Shown in pieces: positions 25,246 to 37,902 of a DNA stretch of 64,000 nt. Position 1 is the first letter of the stretch, and each line of letters starts with the position of its first letter. The notes under the pieces were generated by a model. The model was not told where the DNA came from and ran no database searches. It saw nothing but the letters and a program-made list of their open reading frames with translations. This stretch comes from Oehlia diaphana. Lineage: Eukaryota; Glomeromycota; Glomeromycetes; Glomerales; Glomeraceae. A program made the position numbers and the translations under genes. The DNA lies in NCBI GenBank assembly GCA_003833135.1, contig QZLH01000187.1:1-64000 (forward strand), in the 5' to 3' direction.

Positions 25246-26647
25246 TTATAACTTAGATATTTCAGCTTGACTAGCAGATTTAATAAGTTCTAATACTTCT
25301 ATTGCTGAGCCCCAACTTTTTGAATAACCACTGGAACCATGTCCATAATTATGACAAACTATTACATTATTACCAGCTGAATTTCGACTTATTTCCGCTT
25401 CAAGTCGAATTCCATCTTTTCTTGCTGGACGTAATCCAACAGTATGCCTTATTATTTGCAGGCTGGATAATCCTTTTCCCTGATGTAATTCTGGACAAAG
25501 TTTGGCGCAACGATTAAGAATTGATTCTGCTGTTTTTGGATCTGGTGTTCCATCACTATTATGAAGTAAAAAGTATAAATAAGTAACAAAATTATTTCAT
25601 AAAATTATTAAATTACCTACATTTCATTAACGTCCAAAGTTCCTCCTAGAATGACTTCACCATCTTCTCGAGGGATTATATAAGTGCGCGTGTTATCCTC
25701 TATAAAAGAGAAGTGCGAAACTTTAAATAAAATGCTTTAATAATTCTACGAACTAACTTTACTCACCGTGGCTAAGTGTCTTTGCGGTTTTTACATGTGG
25801 AGCCCAAACGGCTACGAGCTGTCCTCTGATAGGGAATACCTTATCATCATCCACACCACCAAAAGTTCGTGCATTGATGCCTGTACAATTTACAATGATA
25901 TCTACACCAGGTTCAAACGCGTCGTTGAGGTGATTAAGGTGAACTTTTTCGGTTTTTCCACCAGCATTTGTGAATTGATTCAAAAGCCATCTTAAATATT
26001 TCGGAACGTCCATTGAAACTAGATGAAAAGGTTGGTTCATTTAAACATGTAAAAGAAAAATATTTTTTTTTTTAAAAAAAAAATAACTACCAGTTACATA
26101 AGAAATGCCATATTTTACATCTTTTGGAAGTTTATCCTTGGGTATAACCTGGAACTGAAAGCGAAACAATCGATAAATGAATGTAAACGATAAAAATAAA
26201 GATCAATTCGAATTTACCTTATGGTATATACCCTTGAGCCATGGTTCACCATTAATTTGAAGATCGTATGTGTACATGTCAACATTTGGAATACGTATTA
26301 CACCGGTGTCGTTCATGTAAGAGAGCGACCATAACGTTTTATATGAAATCTCTTCGAATTCTAATAAAGATAGAAATTAATAATACATAAAAACAAACAA
26401 GCTGCAAACCCGCATCAAATCCATTACAAAAAAAAATTGACAACTAACTTTTCCCTCTTTCGTCAAGGTTAGGTTCTGGCCTAATGAAAGCGCCGGCCCA
26501 TGGACTTGTATAATAAATATTAAAATCACCAGGCCAATGTTCAGCGATTATTTTTACTTGATATCCATTTCTTTGAAGGAGCAGGCCCGTTGTTAACCCA
26601 ACAACGCCTGCGCCAATGACATTTACCCTCTCTCTTTTTGTTGACAT
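25246..26647 (-). CDS. DAO1: D-amino-acid oxidase
   Basis: FAD-dependent oxidase converting D-amino acids to imino acids with release of H2O2. Exons 26449-26647, 26218-26360, 26091-26154, 25767-26018, 25621-25699 and 25246-25555 give 348 aa, the family length. Seen: N-terminal Rossmann motif VIGAGVVGLTTG (about 10-21), SPWAGAFIRP, INCTG-type VNCTGINARTFGG, FPIRGQ, and near the C terminus VGLRPAR (substrate-carboxylate arginine) with NYGHGSSGYSKSWG. The last three residues are SKL, the canonical peroxisomal PTS1, which fits an H2O2 producer. The start ATG sits nine residues before the Rossmann motif. Confidence 0.95.
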
Positions 26648-27943
26648 TTGGAGACTCTACCGGAGATACGTGATACGTAGATATATCGACAAAATCTGAT
26701 TTTTGTAATTTTTATCATGATCACGTGCCACAATCTATCCATATATTTTTCCATTTATAGGAATCGTCTAAAAAGATTTTTGCCGATTATATCCAAAAAT
26801 GGATAGACAAAAAATGCAAAGTCAAAACGGCATTCAAAACCTCTAAGTAAACTTGCGGGAGCAGGCCAAAATACACTTAGCACATATGTTTAAAAGGTTG
26901 TGTGGCGAATTGGGCAAAATTTTTGTAAAAATAAATAAATAAATAAAATAGAACATTGTCGAGTTGGGTAATAAAACCAAATAAATGTAATACGTTATCA
27001 TTTTATCATTTCGAAATTTTGATAGGCGTAACAATTTCGCCAATATGGGTATTGGGCGAAATATTTAGCCTATGCCTTATGAAGGTTGAATTATGCTTGC
27101 ACCTCTAATGTGCACAGTAAAGCAATAGAATTTCCACTTTCCAATACAAAGAATATGAAATCTATTCACAATCCATTAGGGTGATTTATTGAATGACTTG
27201 AAGAAACTAGATAGTTACGTGATTGTAAGAAATATCATTTTTATCAATCTCAAAGACAACTGGTGACTCAATTATCGTTATCTGCCTTTCGAAGAATGTG
27301 ATCATATTACATGTTTATCAGTATGGAAAAGTCCAAATAGTGTTCTGTAGTATTTAAAAAACCCTTTTTATCGTAGGTTTCAATATTGATAAGCTAATTT
27401 TTTCGTTAATTATAAAAATATATTCGTTATATTATAGCGAAGAATGTTGAAAAATTTGATGAGTAGATTAAGGTGTATTGTCAATATTTTATGAGACGTA
27501 CTGTACTGTACTATATTAATTCCAATTGTTCAAATTTCGACAAGTATTATTACCAATTACGTCTCAGAATTGCTTAGTTATGTAAATTACACAAGAATGA
27601 AAGGATGTAATCTACACTATTTGTTATTTCATGTTAATAATCTGGATTTTAATGACTTAAGTTCTAATAATGGGATTTTTTCGATTTATGATTTATCGTA
27701 TAAATAATCGAAGGACTGAACAAGCAGGAATGGCTCTAAAAAGAAATTTTTTTAGATAAATCAATTATCTTTCGTATTCATTATATCCTCTTGTCCGAGT
27801 CGAGATTATAACGTCATAAAACATGTGATTATAGTACATGATAAAAATAGAATGCACTTTTATTGATCCGAAATATGGTTTTTAATTAAATTTTTAAATG
27901 ATACAACTTTGGTCAATACTAATTAAAATGAAAATAATATTAA
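26648..27943. other. DAO1 upstream intergenic region
   Basis: Holds dispersed repeat copy 3 (26715-26890). The rest is AT-rich without a recognisable gene. A 32-codon minus-strand frame near 27204-27302 looks faintly coding but cannot be assigned. Confidence 0.5.
26715..26890. repeat. CACGTG-headed dispersed repeat, copy 3
   Basis: GATCACGTGCC at the head, then TTTTTGCCGATTAT, ATGCAAAGTCAAAACGGCAT, CAAAACCTCTAAGTAAACTT, GCGGGAGCAGGCCAAAATAC. It lies immediately upstream of DAO1 and may contain part of its promoter. Confidence 0.65.
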
Positions 27944-28468
27944 CTAAAGATTTTTATTTTTGTCATCTTCAGCTTTTTGGTCTTGAGATTTGGCGGTTGA
28001 AGCAGACTGAATTCCTAACAATGTTTCCTACATTATATTTTATTTTATTTTATTTTTTTTGGAATAAAAATAATCAATTAATCTGAAATTGTAAGAGTTG
28101 TAAGGCTGGAAACACGCTAAATGAATTATATTATACCTTAGCAGTGGTATATACGTTACTTATAGCATCAGTAACATATTCGGTGGCATTTTTAGGTTGC
28201 GGTTGAGTTTGGGCAGGGTTTTCTAAATAAAAGAAAAAATTTAATAAACTTTTTTTACTCAAACAAAAAAAATATAAGTATACAAACTTTGTATATTTTC
28301 AGGAACAGTACCTACACTATCGAGTGCAGTACTCCCCTTATGTGGGTCAACATGAGCAGTATTCTCATCAAGTTTTTTTCCCGTGGGATTTGTACCTACA
28401 CCAGCTAGCGCACTTGAACCTTGTGTTGCAATATATGCGGTATTTTCGGTATTTTCGGTATTAGACAT
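27944..28468 (-). CDS. Small hydrophilic protein of unknown function
   Basis: Three exons (28288-28468, 28137-28222, 27944-28027) joined at GT-AG sites give 116 aa in one open frame. It is hydrophilic, without cysteines or membrane segments, and rich in T, N, Q, K and A. It contains an internal repeat: QGSSALAGVGTNP and KGSTALDSVGTVP. The C-terminal third (ATEYVTDAISNVYTTAKETL) could form an amphipathic helix. The composition resembles small stress or LEA-like proteins, but that is inference from composition; I do not recognise a named family. Confidence 0.65.
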
Positions 28469-28810
28469 TATTTTTTTATTTTTGTATTAAAATAATAATA
28501 ATTTAAAACTTCGAAGGCAGTTTATATAACTTTTGATATTTAAGATGATATCATAATGATGAAACATTCGAAATTACGTCATTACATGAATTTTTATTAA
28601 ATTATTTAATTATTTAACACTCGTGGGTATTTTTGCGATACATGCCAAAATTAGCCTAATTCTACCGGAATTAAGTGATTGCTGCGGTTAATTCGGTGAT
28701 CATCTCTATTTATTATTAAATGTATTTTTTACAATTGTCAAATAAAGAACAAACATCCTCTGTCCTATTCAAAGGTACATGAAAATGAAAAATATGTATA
28801 GAAAAAGAAG
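28469..28810. other. Short intergenic spacer
   Basis: 342 AT-rich bases between the small-protein gene start and the ARP4 stop. Nothing recognisable. Confidence 0.5.
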
Positions 28811-30802
28811 TCAGTTATCGCATTTTTTTTCTACTATTCCTCTCCCGTAATCGTCATATTCTTTTCGCGAAATCCATAATTGATGGAACGTTCCCAATGA
28901 TGAAAGGATGGATCCACCTAACCAACTACTACATTTGCGTTCAATGGTGTTACCCGCTGCATAAAGTTTGATTTTCGGCTAATTCAAATTAAAATGTTAA
29001 AAATGCTACTATGAAAGTACTACGAGAAAGAAAAAATTAATTTTTACCCCCGGATTCATACTGGATAATTCATGATTTACACGATCAGCGAAACCAGGTA
29101 ATAACGTTGTAGCTCCAGTTAAGATAATATTATTCAATAAATTCGGTCGAACATCAATATCACAGACGCCAATACTTTGATGAATCATTTGAGGTATTCC
29201 TAATAACGCAGAAGTATCAAAATTAGGTCCATCCTGAGGCTGAAATTATAATCATTTATTTGGTTAAAATATCCTCAACAATGTAGAAATAAAAAATAGC
29301 ATAATCTATAAAAATTTACCTGCGTTATGAATCTTGGATCAAATAAAATCTCTGGTACACTAAAACGTAGAGAACCGTTCGATGTATTAAATCCGTCAGG
29401 AAATTCAAAGTATTTCATTGGTCGTGTATTGATCGATCTATAATAAAAAGGATTTTGTTATGAACTTTTGTAATGTAGTTAAATAATAAAGGAACAATTT
29501 AAATTACAAATTACAACTTGCATTAAAAAAAAAAAAACTTACGAATGATTATATGTCACTTCAGATACTTGACACACCGATTCCTTGAATTCTTGCATTA
29601 TCCTCTACACCAATATATTCGCTGATGATCAGCGATCAATTCACATCAACTTTGAGTTTAAACTTACATTTTTCTAATAATTCTGCAATTTGCAGTTATC
29701 TTACCATTTGCATGAACTTGTGATAACTGGCTGTTGTATTTGGCCGTTCTTTAAATTCGACGTTTGCAGGTTGGTCAGGATCTACACTAGTTTTCTTTGC
29801 AATCATATAATGTGGTACGACGTTGATATCAAATTTCTGTTGTAATAGTTGTAAAAGTTGTTCAGATAAGAAGTCACCAGCAATTGGTTGTTTATAAATG
29901 CCTAGATTTTTACTTAAAATTAATAATTATGTTTATATCTTCAAATAATATATAAATGCAATAATATAAATAATCGCGCAAACCTTTTTTAAGAACATAA
30001 CCATCAACCACTGGTACACAGCTCGTACTACTTGCTCCACAATCCATAACAACAGCAGTTGGGCGACCAGCTGCAAATCTGAATACAAATAATGTAGTGT
30101 AAAGAATCATAATATATATATGAAAATCATAACATTTTCAAGTAGATTTTATAAAGGATACGCTGATAATACTGGGTTCTTTGCAACATAAAATGCTAAA
30201 GAATTGTATTTCTCAAATGCAAGTTCAGTAAGTCTCTCCCTAATATCTCTAGTATTCCAAGCACATTCAGTTACAAATATTGGATGCTCCTTTGGATCAA
30301 TTCTTAGGCTTTTATCAAATGCATAATCCCAAATCTTTTCTAACGCGTCCCAATCTTGAACTAGAGAATATAAATGTAAATCGAAGAATGACAATTGATT
30401 AAACTATTTAAGAAATATCTTATCAACATACTTAATCCATCAACAAGGGGATTTTTGATTTCCATATTCTCTCTCCATGCTGCTACACCTGTATCCCCTA
30501 TTATGTATCTTTTCTCAACGCTCTTAACGGGTTTATTTTCAGAAGTAGGAATCACATCTTCCATTTGAGTATCCGGATCAGGGGGAATTTCCTTTTCCTC
30601 TTCAATGTATCCATATGAAGTTGGAAAAACGGCCTTTGGAGTATCTTCACCAGCATAGCCGGCTCTGGTCCAACACGAACCAACATCTAAAACGATAGCC
30701 GAAACTTCGTCTGATATATAATGAAGTTATTAGTATATCACGAGAAATAAGTGTATTTTTCGAACCAATACCGATAAACTAACCTCCGCCATATGTAGAC
30801 AT
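28811..30802 (-). CDS. ARP4: Actin-related protein Arp4
   Basis: Nuclear actin-related protein of the NuA4, INO80 and SWR1 chromatin complexes. Nine exons (30784-30802, 30432-30710, 30162-30360, 29984-30078, 29705-29901, 29543-29604, 29320-29437, 29048-29239, 28811-28978) give 442 aa. Seen: N-terminal phosphate-1 loop variant [18 protein letters not shown], which is characteristic of Arp4 rather than actin, [19 protein letters not shown] (phosphate 2), [15 protein letters not shown] (adenosine region) and the C-terminal [20 protein letters not shown]. The first exon is only 19 nt. It diverges from FAP7. Confidence 0.94.
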
Positions 30803-31073
30803 CGTTCAACGTTATAGGAAAGAAATTTACGAAAAACGAATTTGTAAATCTTAGTCTTTTATCAAACAACCCGCAGTTAATTTCATTGGTTGATCGATCG
30901 ATGGAGGACTTGGAGGTTTCACGAAGCTGAATTAATCACGTGATGATTACTCTGAAAAAACTTATTTATATTGACTATAGAGGGTTTAGGAGAGGCCGAT
31001 GATCTCGTGGAATGAAAAATTTTAGATTAGACGCGCCAAAGCCCTCTCTTTCATAATACGTTTATAATAAATT
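30803..31073. promoter_or_regulatory. Divergent ARP4/FAP7 promoter
   Basis: 271 bp between outward-facing start codons. Contains the palindromic word AATCACGTGATG near 30935, a CACGTG E-box-type site. The factor using it is unknown. Confidence 0.55.
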
Positions 31074-31846
<773 letters not shown>

Positions 31847-31979
31847 TAGTGTTTGAATAACTTATTTATTTGTGATAAATAATAATGCAGCCTAAAATTT
31901 AAATTATGTTTATTGTTCTAAGTAATGAGCACTAAAGTGGTTCTATACCAAAAAAAACTTTGCAAATTTATCTATCATT

Positions 31980-34448
31980 TTATAATTGTGTTTGTGTTTC
32001 TCTTAACAATCCATACCATCCCCAAAATGCCCACCATAATGTTTGTACATTTGTCCATACAGCTAAATTTCCATATTGATTTGCCAATCTTATCAAAGAT
32101 GATCCCCTCCATAACCAAAGTGCAAACCCCAAAATCCAATATCTTCTCTTCCATTTTCTCTCTCCCGTAATTATCATAAACCAGATTATAACTGCTCCAA
32201 CTGACCAAACTAACTGATCTACTAATGCATATCGCCATGTGTCAAATATCGGGAGCCATCGAGAATTAAGTTGAATTCCGAACAACCAAAATAGTCCAAC
32301 TCCATCATCTCCTTCAGTTGATATCATATTTCCCATAAACCATGGAAGTGTAATTGATGATAGAAGATAGAAATAGAGCGTGTAAAAGAAAATAGGCTGT
32401 GATGCTAAAAGAAATGTCTTTCTAAAATAAGATTGAACAAAAGTTTTCGGTGAAATATGGAATGATACAAGAAGTAATGGATGACGCGGATGGAATGTAA
32501 CATAAAGTTTTGTAAAAAGCATGTTTAAAGTCGTAAATAAATGTCCAAAAATATACGTAGTTCGAATCTATAAAGTGAGAATCTTGAAATAAATAATCGC
32601 ATAAATCGAAAATATTTAATTAATTTAATTTAATTTAGAACTTACCACTAAAGCCCAATCTAGACCGATCAAAAATTCACTTATACCACCTCGCATATCA
32701 CTTCTTTCTCCATCAACGCGAAATATCACTTTACTTTTTCCTTTTTGCCCCATTATATCACGTGCTTCTACAACAATATAATGTTCTTTTCTATCATCAA
32801 ATTGCTTAGGATTCCATGATGCCACCCAAAGTGGAATATAGTCTTCTTTGTCTTCCTTTGAATTGCCTTTGTAGATAATCTGCTCACTATGCTTTATTCC
32901 ATCCAAAAATATTTCAACCTCCTCGATATCATGATCTGACCATATTAATAATCTTATATGCGAACTTTCTTTAATTCTATGCACGGGTTCATGGTATTTC
33001 ATTAAATATCTTGAGTCTTTTGGATTTGTTATTATGATTACTGGAGGAAAAGCTATTTTTTCCGGCAGTATCGAAAATCCTGGCGCAGGTGGTGGTGGTG
33101 TCTTCAAGGGAATTTCATGTAGTGGTAATTCCACATCCGTAAAACTTACAAGATCGTGATCAATTGCAAGAATACGATAAATAGCATTAACTTTCATGTC
33201 CGCTAATTCCAACTCTAAATAATGAGTTGGTTGATATGTTTGTAGTTGATCTCCCAAACCTGTATAAATAACAAGTACAATAAGAATTTTAATCGAATAA
33301 ATGTTAAACGACTCTACATTGCTTACCCCAAGCTAATTTATGTAAATGGCCGCACATATAGACACTAATATATCTTGAAATATCGCTAAATGTTTCACCT
33401 TTTGAAGTTTTTCCAAATAATGTTGTTGCCGTTGGATAATGTGCAAGCTAATGAAAAAAATTTTTTTTCCATAAATATAAAATACATTAAAGCAAATTAC
33501 CCTTATAATTACTTACAAGGAATGTGTGATTTGAAAATAATGACGAGTTAGATAACTTATTAGCCAATCGATCCATATCATCTGTCTCATAATAACCAAA
33601 AAAATTAAAGGGTCGAGCTACTCCCGCTTTAGGACTTTAATAGCAACTAATTAATTAAATGTTAAATGCAAATACAACAAACTCTTCATCAAGAAGTACT
33701 TACCAAGCATCAATTCCAACAAATCTATAACGACCAAAATCCTTTTCTACTATAAAATCGAATCCTTCTCGCTTTCCTACACCATATTTTTTATACATGT
33801 TTTGTTCACTTTCCCACGATCCTACGTTGAAACAATCATGATTTCCACGCAGATCGTGCCAAAATCTTGGCCGATTAAGAACACCTGATTCCTATATAAT
33901 TTTTGTTAGATAGATCAACAAAGCTAGTTAAATTAGGTTAATTACCTGTAATGCGGTCTGATATGTTACCCATTCGTCAACGAATTGTTGTGAAGTTACA
34001 AAATGTTCATCTTTGGCGTCAGTCAAATCGCCAGTGACCAAAACGAATGCTGGCGACTTAATCACAGGGAGAACTGTCGCAAGGAAATGTAAAAAGTGCG
34101 AAGTACCGCCAGTTTTATGAAATTTCGATATATGCAAGTCTGTAATCTAAATAAGGGTTAATTTGTAAAAATTTCAATAAAAAGCCATGTCATTAAAGAA
34201 ATGGAAAATTTAAATTTCACCTGCATAAAATAAAACAGATTATCTTTACTGTCGCTTATGGTGATATTATCAAACCTCTGTAAAACCGGATCAGTGCTTG
34301 TCAAAGGTGAAGTATGTAATACATCTTGTACTTGTTTTTCACCTTTCACGAAAAGTGATGATGTTGCTTTTTTATGTAAGTAATATGCGCGAAACCAACA
34401 GAATAATGTTAAAGGTATCAATAAAATCGGTAATATAATTCTGCGCAT
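31980..34448 (-). CDS. TMEM62-like membrane metallophosphoesterase
   Basis: Seven exons (34221-34448, 33946-34146, 33704-33891, 33517-33634, 33327-33447, 32646-33259, 31980-32567) give 685 aa. Seen: an N-terminal hydrophobic anchor (about 4-20), calcineurin-like metal-binding motifs ITDLHIS, VTGDLTD, LRGNHDCF and CGHLHKL, then a beta-rich middle region, and at least four hydrophobic segments in the last 220 residues. This order matches transmembrane protein 62 and related fungal proteins. The substrate is unknown. It diverges from the voltage-sensor gene. Confidence 0.88.
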
Positions 34449-34952
34449 TCTTTTTCGGTTGGGGACAAACTTATTCTTGCCCCCCCAATTTTTAGTTTAG
34501 CGAGCTTTTATATAATTCATTCAGTATTGTGATTAAAATTCAGAAAACAATTTTTTTTTACCTGGTCAAGTGATACAAATTAGTGGACAACACTTTTCCG
34601 CATAAAGAGTTAAATAATGGGAATATTTCTAGATTTGATAGAAGCTATACCTTAAAGGAGAACAAATTCGCGTGTCATGTGTAAGTTTTGTGACCAAATC
34701 TGAACATCCGTAGATTTCATTTTGGTGTTGCCATTTTAAACTTTAAATGAGTATAGAGAATATTCCAATCGAAATTCTTTGACCAGCAAAAAAAAAAAGA
34801 TTGGTCCCTCTTCATAATCAACAAAAGGTGAGATCGTCGCCAATCAAAATGCTTTCAAGACTCGCGATCACGTGATCGAATCAAGTTATTAAAAAGTGGC
34901 GGCGTTTTCCAAATTTCTTTTTTACGTTTTTTAGTATTTTCAATTTTTAAAG
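34449..34952. promoter_or_regulatory. Divergent TMEM62-like/voltage-sensor promoter
   Basis: 504 bp between outward-facing start codons. A palindrome GCGATCACGTGATCGAATC lies near 34864, another CACGTG site. No TATA box stands out. Confidence 0.5.
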
Positions 34953-35919
34953 ATGTCAGAGGCTGAGACCGACAATCTTGTTGCAACTTCAAACTCACCG
35001 TAAGTTCTACTATCCTAACTTCTTTTACCTTATTTATTTTTTTAATCAAATTTTATTTTGAAAAAGAAATACACCTCGTACACAGCATTCCCTATCAAGA
35101 AAAGAAATTGTTCATGGAATAGCAAATAGAATTATATATTCAAGGTTTTATACCTGGTTGTATTTAGGAATGGTTTTTTTGAGCGTGTTTTCTATCGTTC
35201 TGGTTGGTTTATTTTATTTTATTTGTGTTTGTTATATAATATCATATATTCATTCAAACTTTCCGATCCGATTTTTTAATAAAGTCATTAACGAATGAAT
35301 GGTATGTTTATACTCAATTAGATTTATAAAGAAATCGTTTTTTTCTATTAAATTTTTGTTTCTTTCATAATAGTCAAACAACAGGCTTTCTCATTCTTGA
35401 AGTTATAATTAACACAGTAATGATAGCTGAAGTTATAACACGATTCTTAGCATTAGGAAAGGTTTGTAAATTACATTTTTCTTTTAATATTATAGCGACA
35501 ATTTCTAAGTAATGGTCTTTTTTGTAGTTATTCTGGAAGTCTATATTTAATACAATCGATATAATTCTTGTAATTTTATGTATAACTACACTACTATTTA
35601 TTATTGATGGCGGATGTTCTCATAAAGGTGAAGAAGTATTTGATTTAGTTTTATTAGTTTTGAGAAATATTATACAAATTGGAAGATTATTAGTAGTGCT
35701 AAGAAAGTAAGCTAAGTTACTTTGTTTTATTTGTTTCTGGAAAATAGAAATTTTAATAATTCTTTCTTTATTTAAAATAGAAACAAGAGGAATATAAAGG
35801 CTCGTAATGCGACAGTAGATTTCAATAATATTAGAGATTCAAGTGCCTCAGTGGATATTGATTCGGCGGACCATGGAGTATATTTTTTGAATGTTGAAGA
35901 TGAAGATGACACGTTTTGA
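34953..35919 (+). CDS. Four-helix voltage-sensor-like membrane protein
   Basis: A small membrane protein with the layout of a voltage-sensor domain (Hv1/ion-transport S1-S4). Exons 34953-34999, 35067-about 35206, about 35385-35461, 35528-35706 and 35781-35919 give 193 aa. S1 is FYTWLYLGMVFLSVFSIVL. S2 is FLILEVIINTVMIAEVITRFLAL, with acidic residues. S3 includes IDIILVILCITTLLFI with its aspartate. S4 is VLRNIIQIGRLLVVLRKNKR, with spaced arginines. There is no pore domain. The second exon junction is uncertain: donors at 35207 and slightly downstream keep the frame. The S1 aspartate of proton-selective Hv1 is not seen, so ion selectivity cannot be inferred. Confidence 0.75.
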
Positions 35920-36066
35920 TTGCATAAAAAAGATTTTTACTGTCTACTTCATTTGTATTATTTGTTCTTTTTTCAATTGTTGACATTTCCTCATTTCATA
36001 ATATTTTCTTTTTTATAAAAACAAATAAACATTATAATATTTAATAGATTTAATAGATTTGATAGA

Positions 36067-37792
36067 TTAAGACCAACCCATATAATTCCATAAAGATTGT
36101 TTTAATTTTTGGTAATCTAAATTTTTACCAATGATAACTATCTTGTCATCAATTGTTTGATTACTAGACGATGAAGGAGCTTGTTGTAAATCATATAATT
36201 CTTGAACTCCCTGAATTACAATTCGTGAATCTGGATTTGAAATTGGAGTTAGGATACCTTTAAGTCTAAGAATCGTAATATTATCAGAGGAAGTAATTGG
36301 AATAGTTTTCTCCCATAATATCCATTGTATCCAACGTTCAAATTTTGGTATATCAATAGTTTTTACAGGAAACTCTGATAAACATATGGTTCTTACTTCC
36401 TTTAATTTATTTTAAAAAGATTCAATGTAAGAAATTACGGAAACATATTTAATTATTAAGCAAAAGTGACAAACCTTTTCTATATGATGATGAGATTGTG
36501 TTTCCGATCCCAAGACATTTGGTTCTGAATTATTTAGTGTTAGAACTTGTTTAAAATCATAAGCGTGAATGTCTAATATGAAATTTAATGGAACTCTACA
36601 TAAGTAACAAAACAATTAGTAATTGGAATAATATATGTGCACGACTTTATGACAAGCACCTTGATTTTTCTGTTCTTAATATATCTGCGGCTGAATTAAT
36701 TAATCTATTAAAGCAATGTGATACTTGTTAGCAAAATTCATCTTTAATATGTAAAGAGTTAACTGCCATATTTACCTTATTTGTGCTTGTACAGTGTTTA
36801 ATGTTAAAGGTGTGACTAGATCCATTTTGTTTATTATTATTCTATCTGCTATTGCTATCTGTCTTTTAAAAATATATTTCGGTGTTAAATTACATATAAA
36901 GCTACTATCATTTTATCACTTATCGCATTTATCACTTATGAATTTACCTTACTGCTTCATTAATTGGTTCATCTTCCTTTTCTTCTAATAAATACTGATA
37001 AAAAGAATAAAAAGAATATAAATATAAATATATATTCCTTACAAAATACATTCATAACTTACTTGTTGAATATACTTTGCATCCACTAATGTTACAATAC
37101 CATCCAAATATATATCGCCGCCTAAATCATCATCTAACCAAAACATTGAGGCTATTGGACCTGGATCTGCTAATCCTGTTGTTTCCAATAAAATATAATC
37201 AAATTTTCCTTTCTTTTGCATTAAATTTTCAATAGCCTTAACTCCATTATCTCTATTTATAGAATTAAAATTTTTTATAAAAGAACTATTATAGATTGTT
37301 AATATTATTTTTGATCAATCAACTTACTTAACAGAACAGCACAAACAACCATTTTTTAATTCTAACCATTCTTCAAATAAATCTCCATCTTGACTTATTG
37401 ATAATGATTTTTCTATTCCACTACCTTATAAAAAATATATAAGAATATATAATTACAAAATAAATAAAGACTAATACTAACTATAAAAAACATATACTTA
37501 CTTTCTCCGAATTCATTTAATATTACTGCGATCTTTTTACCATGTTGTTCCGTCAATATGTAATTGAGTAAAGTAGTTTTACCCGACCCAAGGAAACCAG
37601 TAATTATTGTTATTGGAACTTTAGAACCGACATTTCCTTCGATATTTAATTTTTCATTTTCTTGAACAGGATTGCCTCTTTAGATCAAAAGTTAGTTTTA
37701 ATAAAAAATAAAATAAATGAATAACTACAAACATACACGCTACTTGAATCTAGAATTACTTCTACTAGCTCTGGAATTTCAGAGTCAGCCAT
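36067..37792 (-). CDS. ZNG1: CobW/ZNG1-type metallochaperone GTPase
   Basis: G3E-family GTPase; eukaryotic members (CBWD/ZNG1) deliver zinc to methionine aminopeptidase. Nine exons (37737-37792, 37502-37677, 37328-37424, 37063-37252, 36948-36994, 36776-36862, 36660-36704, 36475-36595, 36067-36399) give 383 aa. Seen: an N-terminal acidic segment ending in EIPELVE, a motif of the type used to contact methionine aminopeptidase; Walker [10 protein letters not shown]; metal-site motif [19 protein letters not shown] guanine specificity; a histidine cluster SHHHIEK; and a C-terminal CobW domain. Start codons of this gene and CutC lie 110 bp apart in opposite directions. Confidence 0.93.
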
Positions 37793-37902
37793 TTAAAATA
37801 TTTTAGCCAGTTATCAAAAAAAAAAAGGCCAGATTCTCGGATTTATAGGATGGATCGTCACAAATTTCACATCAGAAAAATTAGTTTCCGTATTTTTTAT
37901 CA
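37793..37902. promoter_or_regulatory. Divergent ZNG1/CutC promoter
   Basis: Only 110 bp separate the start codons of two metal-related genes on opposite strands, so the promoters overlap and co-regulation is plausible. No metal-response element is recognised. Confidence 0.6.

Noticed and set aside
27204..27302. 32-codon minus-strand frame, faintly coding-like
   Set aside because: Too short, with no splice sites or family resemblance to support a gene.
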